64,000 nt of DNA from Dyella thiooxydans (GTDB lineage Bacteria > Pseudomonadota > Gammaproteobacteria > Xanthomonadales > Rhodanobacteraceae), in assembly GCF_001641285.1 (NCBI RefSeq), contig NZ_CP014841.1:2356001-2420000 (forward strand), read 5' to 3'. Shown one piece after another: positions 47,618-56,028 of the stretch (positions are counted from its first letter, which is position 1; each line of letters opens with the position of its first letter). The notes beneath the pieces are model-generated. The model did not search any database. It was not told the origin of the DNA and saw only the letters and a list, made by a program, of their open reading frames with translations. The translations under genes and the position numbers were made by a program.

Positions 47618-48697
47618 ATGACAGCCTATCCACCCATCCGCGTCGGCCTGATCGGCTACGGCTACGCCGGCAAGACCTTCCACGCGCCGCTGATATCCGC
47701 CACACCCGGCATGGAGCTGGTCGCCGTCGCCTCGCGCGACGCGGCCAAGGTGCATGCCGACCTGCCCGGGATGCGCGTGTTGCCCACACCCGACGCGCTG
47801 ATCGCCGACGACGGCATCGACCTGGTGGTGATCGCCACGCCCAACGACACCCATGCACCGCTGGCCAGCGCGGCGCTGCGCGCCGGCAGGCACGTGATGA
47901 TCGACAAGCCGATGGCGCTGGACCTGGCCGAGGCGCGTGCGCTGGTCGCGCTGGCCGACGCCTCGCCCGGCCAGCTCTCGGTGTTCCACAACCGTCGCTG
48001 GGATAGCGACTACCTCTCGGTGAAACAGGCCATCGACGAGGGCGCGATCGGCGAGGTGGTGCACTTCGAGTCGCACATCGACCGTTACCGCCCCACCGTG
48101 CGCGACCGCTGGCGCGAGTCCGCCGGCCCCGGCGCCGGCATCTGGTACGACCTCGGCCCCCACCTGGTCGACCAGGCGTTGCAGCTGTTCGGTCTGCCCG
48201 CGCGCGTGCACGCCGCTCTGGCGATCCAGCGCGCCGGCGGCCTGAGCGACGACTGGGCACACGTGCGGCTGGACTACGGCGTGCGGCAGGTGATCGTGCA
48301 CGCCAGCATGCTGGTCGCCGGTGGCGCGCGGCGCTTCGTCGTCCACGGCACCCGCGGCAGCCTGGTCAAGACCGGCGCCGACCGCCAGGAAGCGCAGATG
48401 CTGGCCGGGCAGATCCCCGGCTCGGCCGGCTGGGGCGAGGATCCCGACCCGCTGGTCGTGATCGATGGCGAGGGTCGCGAGACCCGGCGCGCGCCAGCGC
48501 CGGGCGACCAGCGCGCCTGCTACGCCGGCCTGCGCGACGCCCTGCGGTGCGAGGCGCCGATGCCGGTGCGCGCGATCGAGGCATTGGCGACCATGGCGGT
48601 GATCGAGGCCGGCCTCGCCTCCCATCGAGAGGGCCGCGCCGTGTCCGTGCCGCTCACACCGGTCGAGCGGCAGGCGCTCGACCGTCCCGGATTCTGA
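47618..48697 (+). CDS. Gfo/Idh/MocA-family NAD(P)-dependent oxidoreductase
   Basis: A 359-residue oxidoreductase. N-terminal Rossmann motif VGLIGYGYAGKTFHAPLI, the family block HVMIDKPMALDLAEA (DKP where EKP is most common) and C-terminal substrate domain with WYDLGPHLVDQALQLFG (catalytic His). It resembles YdgJ/IolX-like sugar or inositol dehydrogenases. The ATG at 47618 begins the Rossmann fold; an in-frame start at 47582 would add 12 residues lying in REP-derived sequence and is rejected. Substrate unknown; possible sugar role is suggested only by neighbours. Confidence 0.88.
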   Translation: MTAYPPIRVGLIGYGYAGKTFHAPLISATPGMELVAVASRDAAKVHADLPGMRVLPTPDALIADDGIDLVVIATPNDTHAPLASAALRAGRHVMIDKPMALDLAEARALVALADASPGQLSVFHNRRWDSDYLSVKQAIDEGAIGEVVHFESHIDRYRPTVRDRWRESAGPGAGIWYDLGPHLVDQALQLFGLPARVHAALAIQRAGGLSDDWAHVRLDYGVRQVIVHASMLVAGGARRFVVHGTRGSLVKTGADRQEAQMLAGQIPGSAGWGEDPDPLVVIDGEGRETRRAPAPGDQRACYAGLRDALRCEAPMPVRAIEALATMAVIEAGLASHREGRAVSVPLTPVERQALDRPGF

Positions 48698-48821
48698 CCC
48701 TCGTCAAGCTTCGTCCCAATCGTCCGGAGGATGCTCTGGCCCACGTAAGCGGGGCGAAAGCCGGCACGCGCAGGCTCGGGGCGTCCGGGGTCCGTCCCCG
48801 CGATGATCGGGGAGATTCGCC

Positions 48822-49448
48822 ATGCGCCGCCTTTGCCTTGCCTTGTGCCTGTTCGCCACGGTCCTGGTCACGTCGCCGGTTCGCGCCGCCGGCGGCCCGT
48901 TCGGCATCGACCACCGCCTGCACTACGACAACAGCGGCATCTGGAAACGCAACAACCAGCTGGCGCTGATGTACGGCAGCATCCTCACCGTCGGCGTCGG
49001 CGCGCTGGCGCTCGGCGACAACGACAAGCTCGGCGATACCTTCTGGCGCTCGGTCGATTCGATGGTGATCACCGGCGTCGCCGCCACCGGCATGAAATAC
49101 ACCTTCCGCCGCGAGCGGCCCTCGCACACGGCCAGCCCCGACCAGTGGTTCAAGAGTTCGAGCGCGCAGAGCTTCCCCAGTGGCGAGGTTGCGGCGATCT
49201 CCGCGGCGGTGACACCGTTCATCGTCAACTACGGCGACGAACACCCCGCAGTCTACGCACTGGCGCTGCTGCCGGCCTATGACGCCGTCGCGCGCATGAA
49301 AGTCCGCGGCCACTGGCAGAGCGACGTGCTGGTCGGCGCCGCGCTGGGCACCGGCATCGGCATCTGGTCGGCGAAGCGCAAGTCGCCGCTGATCCTGAGC
49401 TGGCTGCCGGGCGGCTTCCAGGTCGGCTTCATCCACCGCTTCCGTTGA
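48822..49448 (+). CDS. PAP2-superfamily phosphatase with PSGE in motif 2
   Basis: A 208-residue exported protein (signal peptide to about residue 23). PAP2 motif 1 is KYTFRRERP (Lys92, Arg99, Pro100). Motif 2 is SFPSGEVA (residues 118-124), with Glu122 where PAP2 enzymes have the His of PSGH. Motif 3 is ARMKVRGHWQSD (Arg158, nucleophile His164, Asp168). The nucleophile is kept but the usual proton donor is not. GGGGAG lies before the ATG. Family members remove phosphate from lipid pyrophosphates or phosphatidic acid at the membrane face; activity here is uncertain because of the substitution. Confidence 0.85.
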   Translation: MRRLCLALCLFATVLVTSPVRAAGGPFGIDHRLHYDNSGIWKRNNQLALMYGSILTVGVGALALGDNDKLGDTFWRSVDSMVITGVAATGMKYTFRRERPSHTASPDQWFKSSSAQSFPSGEVAAISAAVTPFIVNYGDEHPAVYALALLPAYDAVARMKVRGHWQSDVLVGAALGTGIGIWSAKRKSPLILSWLPGGFQVGFIHRFR

Positions 49449-49695
49449 GCGCCTGACAGGCCGCCAGAGGGGGCCCTCCGCGCGGCGATGCGCGGCGACC
49501 GGAACCGAGCGGAAGTTCGCGGGATGGTCTGCGCATGCTTGGCCGACACGGTCGGCCGACCCGTTCCACGCTCTCGTCCCGGCGCTCCTGCCCGCGATGA
49601 AGACAGGTGACAAACGACACTTCGGGGCGCCATTTGCACCGTGCTAGCTTGATCTGCGACAGGTCGGGGAGACCGGCGAACAGGGAGCAGTGCGC

Positions 49696-50652
49696 GTGTC
49701 CAGCATCAGCGTTGAATCGGTAACCAAGCGGTTCGCCGGCCATACGGCAGTGAGCAATCTTTCGTTGCAGGTACCGTCCGGTGGCATCTATGGCCTGCTC
49801 GGCCCCAACGGCGCGGGCAAGTCCACCACCATCCGCCTCATCATGGGCATCCTGCAACCCGACGAAGGACGCATCGCCCTGTTCGGTGCCGGCGGCAGCG
49901 GCCGCAACCTCTCCTCACGCATCGGTTACCTCCCCGAAGAGCGCGGTCTCTACAAAAAGATGAAGGTGCTGGATCACCTGGTGTTCCTGGGTGAAGTGAA
50001 GGGGATTTCGCGCACCGAGGCGCGGCGTCGCGCAATGGTCTGGCTGGAGCGCCTGGAAATCGCCAACTGGGCGCAGAAGAAGGTGGAGGACCTCTCCAAG
50101 GGCATGCAGCAGAAGGTTCAGTTCGCCGGCGCGCTGCTGCACGAACCGGAGCTGGTGATTCTCGATGAGCCGTTCTCCGGCCTCGACCCGATCAATGCCC
50201 AGGTCATGAAGGACATCGTGGTGGAGATCGCTGCCGCCGGCCGCACCGTGCTGCTCTCCACCCACGTCATGGAGCAGGCCGAACGCATGTGCGATCGCGT
50301 GGCGATCATCGCCCGCGGCAAGCTGGTGGCGAACGGGACCGTGGCGCAGGTGAAGGCCGACTTCGGCGGACGTCACGTCGCACTGGGGTTTTCCGGTAAT
50401 CGGCCGCTCGCCGATGCGGTGCTCGCCGATCCGCGGCTGATCGCACGGATGGACGACTACGGTGCCAGTGCCGAACTGAAGATGGCTGAAGGCGCACAGC
50501 CCGAGCAGCTGCTCACCGCACTGGTCAACGCCGGCGTGGGCCTGCGCCGCTTTGAAGTGGTGGAGCCTTCGCTGCACGCCATCTTCGTGGCCAAGGTCGG
50601 CGCCGATCCCGACGCCGCCCCCCTGCCGGTTGCCACCGGAGCCGCCGCATGA
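49696..50652 (+). CDS. ABC transporter ATP-binding protein (Nat/ABC-2 type)
   Basis: A 318-residue ABC ATPase. Walker A GPNGAGKST, Q-loop region LPEERGLYKKM, signature LSKGMQQ, Walker B LVILDEPFSGLD and switch STHVMEQAERMC. It has the extra C-terminal domain found in NatA-like exporters. GTG at 49690 also opens the frame, but GGGAG (49683-49687) is eight bases from the GTG at 49696 and only two from 49690, so the later GTG is preferred. It overlaps the permease gene by ATGA. Likely exports ions, peptides or drugs; substrate unknown. The 247-bp gap upstream holds a 7-bp hairpin (49541-49557) and nothing else clear. Confidence 0.92.
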   Translation: MSSISVESVTKRFAGHTAVSNLSLQVPSGGIYGLLGPNGAGKSTTIRLIMGILQPDEGRIALFGAGGSGRNLSSRIGYLPEERGLYKKMKVLDHLVFLGEVKGISRTEARRRAMVWLERLEIANWAQKKVEDLSKGMQQKVQFAGALLHEPELVILDEPFSGLDPINAQVMKDIVVEIAAAGRTVLLSTHVMEQAERMCDRVAIIARGKLVANGTVAQVKADFGGRHVALGFSGNRPLADAVLADPRLIARMDDYGASAELKMAEGAQPEQLLTALVNAGVGLRRFEVVEPSLHAIFVAKVGADPDAAPLPVATGAAA

Positions 50653-51962
50653 ACAAGACCTTTGCCGTGATCCGCCGCGAGTACGTGGAGCGCGTGCGTA
50701 CCCGGGCCTTCCTGATCTCCACGTTGCTGTTGCCGGTGTTCATGGTGGCGATGGCGGTACTGCCGGCACTGTTGATGCGCGGCGGCGACCACACCAGCCG
50801 CGTGGCGGTGGTGGATGCCTCCGGCGCCGGGCTGGGTCAACCGGTCATGACCGCGCTCGAGACCGCCACCTTCGGCGGTGGCGCGCAGGTCAGGCCACGC
50901 TACGAGCTGACCCTGTTCACCACCGATACCGAACACCTCGACCAGGTACGAAGCGGCCTGATCGCCAAGGCCGGTTTCGCACGGGACACGCAGCCGGATG
51001 GCTGGAACGGCGTACTGGTTCTCGACGCGGACACGCTGGCCAGCGGCAAGCTGCACTACTACGGCGATGACGTCAGTTCGCCCAATGGCATGGGCCGGCT
51101 GCAACGCGAAATCTCCAAGGCGCTCGCCGGCGTGCGACTGGCGCATGCCGGCGTCGACCAGTCGCTGGTCGCCAAGGCGATGGCGCCCGCGGACGTGGAC
51201 ACCGCCAAGGTCACCGACGGCAAGCTCACCGGACAGAGCGGCAAGGCATCGTTCGTGCTCGCCTACGCGATGGGCTTCATCCTCTATATCGCCATACTGT
51301 CCTACGGCAGCCGCACGCTGACCTCCGTCATCGAGGAAAAGAATTCCCGAATCATGGAGGTGCTCACCTCCTCGCTCACCCCGTTCCAGATGCTGATGGG
51401 CAAGGTGCTGGGCGTGGGACTGGCCGGCCTGACCCAAATGGCGATATGGGTGGGCACGGCCCTCGTGCTCGGCAGCCAGGGCCCGCATCTGGCCGGCGCA
51501 TTCGGCATCGGCGCTGCCGCAGGAAATTCCGCCATTCCCAGCATGCCGCCATCGTTGCTGGCGGTGTTCCTGCTCTACTTCACGCTGGGCTTCCTGATCT
51601 ACGGTTCGCTGTACGCAGCGATCGGCGCGATGTGCAACACCATCCAGGAGGCGCAGCAGTACGCCGTCTTCGTCACCATGAGCATCGTGGTCGGCTTCAT
51701 GTCGATGTTCGGGCTGATCAACAACCCCTCGGGCATGCTGGGCACCACTATGTCCTTCATCCCGTTCTTCGCTCCGTTCACCATGCCCGTCCGCTGGTCG
51801 ATGACCGCCGTGCCACTCACGCAACTGGCGCTGTCACTGGGCCTGATGGTGCTGGGTCTGCTGGCCTGCGTGTGGCTGGCCGGGCGCATCTACCGCACCG
51901 GCATTCTGATGTACGGCAAGAAGCCAAGCTGGGGCGAACTGTGGCGGTGGATCCGGGCATAG
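50649..51962 (+). CDS. ABC-2 type permease (NatB-like)
   Basis: A 437-residue membrane partner of the preceding ATPase. One N-terminal TM (AFLISTLLLPVFMVAMAVLP), a large extracytoplasmic domain of about 150 residues, then about five to six TMs beginning SFVLAYAMGFILYIAILSYG, with the conserved ABC-2 segment VIEEKNSRIMEVLTSSLTPFQ. This architecture is that of NatB/YhaP-type sodium or toxin exporters. Four-base overlap (ATGA) with the ATPase gene shows translational coupling. It ends before a bidirectional terminator. Confidence 0.92.
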   Translation: MNKTFAVIRREYVERVRTRAFLISTLLLPVFMVAMAVLPALLMRGGDHTSRVAVVDASGAGLGQPVMTALETATFGGGAQVRPRYELTLFTTDTEHLDQVRSGLIAKAGFARDTQPDGWNGVLVLDADTLASGKLHYYGDDVSSPNGMGRLQREISKALAGVRLAHAGVDQSLVAKAMAPADVDTAKVTDGKLTGQSGKASFVLAYAMGFILYIAILSYGSRTLTSVIEEKNSRIMEVLTSSLTPFQMLMGKVLGVGLAGLTQMAIWVGTALVLGSQGPHLAGAFGIGAAAGNSAIPSMPPSLLAVFLLYFTLGFLIYGSLYAAIGAMCNTIQEAQQYAVFVTMSIVVGFMSMFGLINNPSGMLGTTMSFIPFFAPFTMPVRWSMTAVPLTQLALSLGLMVLGLLACVWLAGRIYRTGILMYGKKPSWGELWRWIRA

Positions 51963-51976
51963 CGCGCCGGACACGA

Positions 51977-52005
51977 AAACGGCAGCCCCGAGGCTGCCGT
52001 TTCTG
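51977..52005. terminator. Bidirectional terminator between ABC permease and ssb
   Basis: AAACGGCAGCC (51977-51987) pairs with 51992-52002 around a 4-base loop, with A and T residues on the two sides so that both convergent genes can use it. Confidence 0.85.
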
Positions 52006-52032
52006 CACCGATAGACTGAAGCAGCGACCGCT

Positions 52033-52581
52033 TCAGAACGGAATGTCGTCGTCGTCGAAACCGCCGGTGTCCGCCGGAGCAGGCGCCTGCCGGGGCATAT
52101 CGTTGCCGCCACGCTGGAAGTCGTTGTTGTTGCCGCCGCGACCACCGCCGTAACCACCACCGCCGCCACCGGAACGGCCACCGCCGCCCTGGCCCCGCTG
52201 CTGGTAGCCGCCACCACCGCCACCGCCGCCCATGCCACCTTCGCTGCCGCCGCCGAGCATCTGCATCTCGCTGGCAACGATGTCGGTGCTGTAGCGCTCC
52301 ACGCCCTGCTTGTCGGTGTACTTGTCGGTGCGCAGCGAGCCTTCGATGTAGATCTGCCGGCCCTTCTTCAGGTACTCGCCGGCGATCTCGGCGAGGCGAC
52401 CGAACAGCTTCACACGGTGCCACTCGGTGCGCTCCTGCTTCTCGCCGCTCTGCTTGTCGGTCCAGCTCTCGGAGGTGGCGACGCTGAGCGTGGCGATGGC
52501 GGTGCCACTGCCGGTGTAACGCACTTCGGGATCGGCGCCCAGATTGCCGACCAGGATGACCTTGTTGATACCACGTGCCAT
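52033..52581 (-). CDS. ssb: Single-stranded DNA-binding protein
   Basis: A 182-residue SSB. OB fold starts [22 protein letters not shown] and includes [22 protein letters not shown] long Gly-rich linker with Gln/Arg/Asn (about residues 115-165) precedes the acidic tip DDDDIPF that recruits RecO, RecQ, PriA and polymerase III chi. GAGG lies before the ATG at 52581; the frame runs on to 52677 but that extension is not part of the family. It binds single-stranded DNA as a tetramer during replication and repair. Confidence 0.96.
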   Translation of the reverse strand: MARGINKVILVGNLGADPEVRYTGSGTAIATLSVATSESWTDKQSGEKQERTEWHRVKLFGRLAEIAGEYLKKGRQIYIEGSLRTDKYTDKQGVERYSTDIVASEMQMLGGGSEGGMGGGGGGGGYQQRGQGGGGRSGGGGGGYGGGRGGNNNDFQRGGNDMPRQAPAPADTGGFDDDDIPF

Positions 52582-52714
52582 GGAACTACCTCGCTGTGCT
52601 TGACCGGCCCGGAAGGCCGGCCGGCGGTCGTGGATGACCGGATGGTGTCGGCCGGCTCCGGAATGGCCCCCTATCATAGCCCGAGCCTACCGCCGCGGCT
52701 CGGCTTGTGCCCTG

Positions 52715-52728
52715 CCCCCCCCCCCCCC
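52715..52728. repeat. Homopolymer of 14 C residues upstream of an exported-protein gene
   Basis: An uninterrupted run of C at 52715-52728 in the 241-bp divergent gap between ssb and the gene starting at 52823. Such tracts slip during replication and can tune a promoter; they are also common sequencing-error sites. The rest of the gap shows no other feature. Confidence 0.75.
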
Positions 52729-52822
52729 TCCCGCCGCATCCGCGGCCTATCGACACGCGTAAGCAACATGACCGGCGCCCATCCCACTGCGCCGACCGCT
52801 CCCGCCGGCGTGGAGGCCGACC

Positions 52823-53635
52823 TTGAGGACCATCTCCCTGTTGCCCGTGCTCGCGGGCCTGATCCTGGCCGCGGCTTCGACCGGCCGAGCCGTGGGCGCC
52901 GCGCCCACGGACAGCAGCGGCATCCGCCAGCTCGAGGGCCGGGCCTACGCCACCGGCGACGGCCACCTGATGTACACCGAGAGCCACTGGCTCTACGCCG
53001 ACCACGGCGTGCCCGCCCGACTGGTGCTGTATCGCTGCCCCGACGGGCGACCGTTCGCGCGCAAGTGGCTGCGCGAGGACGGTCCGTCGCAGGCGCCGGA
53101 CTTCGAGCTGACCGATGGCCGCAGCGGCTACCGCGAAGGCGTGCGCCGGACCGGTGACGGCCGGGTGGTGTTCACGCAACCGGGCGGCGGGTCCACCGAG
53201 CGGAGCGCGAAACTGCCCGATTCGCCCGATCTGGTGATCGACGCCGGCTTCGACGCCTACATCCGCCAGCACTGGGACCGCCTCGGCCGCGGCGACGCCG
53301 AAACGGTGCCCTTCCTGATCCCCAGCCGGCTGGGCGCGCTCGACTTCAAGGTGCGCCGCCTCGACGACGCGGTGGTCGAGGGGCGGCCGGCCCGTCGCTA
53401 CCGGCTGGGGCTGGCCAGCTGGATCGGTTTCGCGCTGCCGCACATCGACGTGGCATACGACGCCGCGAGCCGCGAACTGCTGCAGTTCGTCGGGCTGGCC
53501 AATATCCGCGGCAGCAACGGCGACAACGTGCGGGCAAGAATCGTGTTCGACCCGGTCGCCGCGCGCCCGGCCACGCCCGAGGCGCTCGAAGCGGCACGGA
53601 CCCAACCGCTGGACGGCCGCTGCCCGATTCCCTGA
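52823..53635 (+). CDS. Exported protein of unknown function
   Basis: A 270-residue protein starting at TTG 52823, with GGAGG six bases upstream. A Sec signal peptide (LLPVLAGLILAAASTGRAVG) is followed by a beta-rich globular domain with WLYADHGVPARLVLYRCPDG and a region YRLGLASWIGFALPHIDVAYD. I recognise no catalytic motif. The pattern resembles exported DUF proteins with a beta-sandwich, found as single genes in Proteobacteria. It is convergent with the DedA-rhodanese gene, nine bases away. The poly-C tract lies about 95 bases before its start. Confidence 0.75.
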   Translation: MRTISLLPVLAGLILAAASTGRAVGAAPTDSSGIRQLEGRAYATGDGHLMYTESHWLYADHGVPARLVLYRCPDGRPFARKWLREDGPSQAPDFELTDGRSGYREGVRRTGDGRVVFTQPGGGSTERSAKLPDSPDLVIDAGFDAYIRQHWDRLGRGDAETVPFLIPSRLGALDFKVRRLDDAVVEGRPARRYRLGLASWIGFALPHIDVAYDAASRELLQFVGLANIRGSNGDNVRARIVFDPVAARPATPEALEAARTQPLDGRCPIP

Positions 53636-53644
53636 GCGGGCGGT

Positions 53645-54616
53645 TCAGGCGACGCGGTCGTGCGCTCCGCTGTGCTCGGCCGGCAGGGTGGCCACCGGGT
53701 AACCTGCCTCCTGCCAGGCCTCCAGCCCTCCCTGCAGCGGGCGCACGTTGCGGTAACCCAGCGACATCAGCAGGCTGGCGGCCTTGGCCGCCGAGACCTC
53801 GTTCGGACAGCTGCAGTAGATCACCAGCTCGCGGTCCCGCGGCACGTCGGCCAGGGCCAGGTGCACACCCTCCAGGTCGGCCAGCAGCGCGCCGGGAATA
53901 GCGCGCCCGTCCAGCAGTCGCGCCGCTGACGAACGCACGTCCACCACCACCGGGTTGCGTCCGGCGGCGATGGCGTCGTTGAGCTCCTCGACCGAGATCC
54001 GCGCCATCCGCAGCGAAACCAGCAGGCGGTGGCGCTGCCACCACTTGACGGCGATGTAGAGCACCAGCAGGAAGGCCAGACCCTGCAGGGCGACCACGCC
54101 GGCCTGCTCGATCGCGTCGATCACCCGGTCGATCTGCGGCGCGAAGACGTAGCCCACGCCCACCGCCGCGCCCGCCCACAGCAGCGATCCGACGCCGTCC
54201 AGCAGCAGGAAAGCGCCCGGGCGAAGGCCCATCGCGCCGACCAGCGGCGGTGCCACGGTGGACAGCCCCGGCACGAACTTGGCGACCAGCAGCATGCGTC
54301 CGCGCCAGCGCTGGAAGCGCAGTTCGGACTGTTTCACGCAGGAATCGGGTGAGAGCGAGATGCGGCACAGCGTGCGCATCACGCCGCCGCCGAAACGGCG
54401 ACCGGCCAGGTACCAGCCGGTATCGCTGATCAGGCTGGCCGCCAGCGCCGCCAGCAACACGCCGGGCAATGGCAGCCGATCGCCGGCCGCCAACGCGCCG
54501 GCCACCACCAGGGTCGGCACCGCCGGCACCGGCACGCCGGCCTGTTCGGCCAGCACGTTGATGAACACCACGAACAGGCCGTAGTGCGCGATCAGCGCAA
54601 TCAGGTCGTGAGCCAT
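53645..54616 (-). CDS. DedA-family membrane protein fused to a rhodanese domain
   Basis: A 323-residue fusion. Residues about 1-195 are DedA/SNARE-associated: EQAGVPVPAVPTLVVAGAL and KFVPGLSTVAPPLVGAMG with several TM helices. Residues about 205-323 are a rhodanese: ISVEELNDAI, VVVDVRSSAARL and active-site loop YCSCPNEVSAAKAA with Cys268. DedA proteins flip or transport phospholipids and affect membrane homeostasis; rhodanese moves sulfane sulfur or acts as a redox sensor. ATG at 54616 has AGGGA upstream. It is 40 bases downstream of the MFS exporter on the same strand. Confidence 0.9.
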   Translation of the reverse strand: MAHDLIALIAHYGLFVVFINVLAEQAGVPVPAVPTLVVAGALAAGDRLPLPGVLLAALAASLISDTGWYLAGRRFGGGVMRTLCRISLSPDSCVKQSELRFQRWRGRMLLVAKFVPGLSTVAPPLVGAMGLRPGAFLLLDGVGSLLWAGAAVGVGYVFAPQIDRVIDAIEQAGVVALQGLAFLLVLYIAVKWWQRHRLLVSLRMARISVEELNDAIAAGRNPVVVDVRSSAARLLDGRAIPGALLADLEGVHLALADVPRDRELVIYCSCPNEVSAAKAASLLMSLGYRNVRPLQGGLEAWQEAGYPVATLPAEHSGAHDRVA

Positions 54617-54656
54617 GCGCGACGTCCCTGGCGCGGCCGCAACCGGCCGCAGGACG

Positions 54657-55883
54657 TCATGATTGGGTCGACAGGCCCGTCTTGCAATCGGCTTCGGCTG
54701 CGACCGCCCGGGCCGCGATGCGGCGGGCACCGACCACCACCAGCGGAAGCCACAGCAGGGTCATCGCCGCAGCACAGGCGAACACGCCGGCCGGCCCCAG
54801 CCGCCCCAGCGCGAAGCCGCCCAGCGCGCCACCGACGAAGGCGCCGACGAACTGGCTGGTGGAGTAGGCGCCCATCGCCGCACCGCGCAGCTCGGCGGGC
54901 GCCAGCCGCGAGACCAGGCTCGGCAGCGAGGCTTCCAGCAGGTTGAAGCCGGAAAAGAACAGCGTCGCGGCGATGCCGAGCAGGATCAGATGATCGCCGC
55001 CCAGCGCGAACAGCACCAGCGACACGCCGATCACCACGATGCATGCCTGCACGATGCGCAGGCTCTGCGCGACCTCCTTCATCCGGTGCATCATCCCGCC
55101 CATCACCAGGGCGGCGATCACCATCACCGGCAGATACAGCTCCCAATGCTTCTGCACCGGCAGATGCAGCTGGTTGACCAGCAGCAGCGGCAGGCCGACG
55201 AAGCTGGCGGTCAGCAGCATGTGCAGGAAGAACACCGAACCGTTGAGCACCATCAGCCGGCCGTCGCCCAGCATCGAGGCGACGCCGCCGAAACTGCTCG
55301 CCGCGGGCGCCTTCGAACGCTCCGGCGTCGGCACGATGAGCCACAGCAGGATCAGCGCGAACAGCGCCAGCAGCGACGTGGCGGCGAACAGGCCGGGCAG
55401 ACCGTCGATCGCCTCCAGCGGCGGCCCGAGGATCAGCGCGAGCAGGAAGGCCATGCCGATCGACACGCCGATGATGCCCATCACCTTGGAGCGGTTCTCC
55501 TCGCGGGTGAGGTCGGCCGCCAGCGCGGTACCGGCACCGGCCACTGCGCCCATGCCCTGCAGGGCGCGGCCGATCACGATGCCCACCAGGGTGTGCGACG
55601 CCGCGGCGACCAGGCCGCCGGCGATGAACACCAGCAGGCCGAGGGTGATCGCCGGCTTGCGGCCGATGCGATCGGACAGCATGCCGAGCGGGATCTGCAG
55701 CAGCATCTGGCCCAGGCCGTAGACGCCCAGCGCCATGCCGATCAGCCAGTCCGACGCATCGGGCATCGTCTGCGCGTACACCGAGAACACCGGCATGATC
55801 AGGAACAGGCCGAACAGCCGCAGGCTGATCACGCAGGCCAGGGTCAATGCGCTGCGGCGCTCGAGTCGGGAAAGTGCACTCAC
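54657..55883 (-). CDS. MFS transporter, YajR-like
   Basis: A 408-residue 12-TM major facilitator protein. The MFS motif A is QIPLGMLSDRIGRKPAI in the loop after TM2, and helix 1 contains LACVISLRLFGLFLIMPVFSVY, a pattern of YajR-type putative exporters. Unlike E. coli YajR there is no C-terminal ferredoxin-like YAM domain; the tail is only about 20 residues. Substrate unknown. It is divergent from ispB across 145 bases and probably cotranscribed with the DedA-rhodanese gene. Confidence 0.85.
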   Translation of the reverse strand: MSALSRLERRSALTLACVISLRLFGLFLIMPVFSVYAQTMPDASDWLIGMALGVYGLGQMLLQIPLGMLSDRIGRKPAITLGLLVFIAGGLVAAASHTLVGIVIGRALQGMGAVAGAGTALAADLTREENRSKVMGIIGVSIGMAFLLALILGPPLEAIDGLPGLFAATSLLALFALILLWLIVPTPERSKAPAASSFGGVASMLGDGRLMVLNGSVFFLHMLLTASFVGLPLLLVNQLHLPVQKHWELYLPVMVIAALVMGGMMHRMKEVAQSLRIVQACIVVIGVSLVLFALGGDHLILLGIAATLFFSGFNLLEASLPSLVSRLAPAELRGAAMGAYSTSQFVGAFVGGALGGFALGRLGPAGVFACAAAMTLLWLPLVVVGARRIAARAVAAEADCKTGLSTQS

Positions 55884-55986
55884 GGGAGGTTCCGGATCGG
55901 CGAAGGTATCCGGCGATTATACGAGTCGTGACCGGATTGGCCGTTGTGGTGACGTGTCGCGCCATCGCGCGATCGTGCGCCCGCCC

Positions 55987-55992
55987 TATAAT
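55987..55992 (+). promoter_or_regulatory. Consensus -10 element of the ispB promoter
   Basis: A perfect TATAAT at 55987-55992 without a good -35 partner. Transcription would begin near 55999, leaving a 5' leader of about 30 bases before the ATG at 56029. Confidence 0.5.
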
Positions 55993-56028
55993 CGGGCGCT
56001 TGTGACCACCCTGACCGCAAAGAATCCG

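Noticed and set aside
49541-49557. Seven-bp hairpin GGCCGAC/GTCGGCC upstream of the ABC ATPase
   Set aside because: Too short and without a T run; in GC-rich DNA such dyads are expected by chance. I saw no riboswitch or small RNA structure around it.
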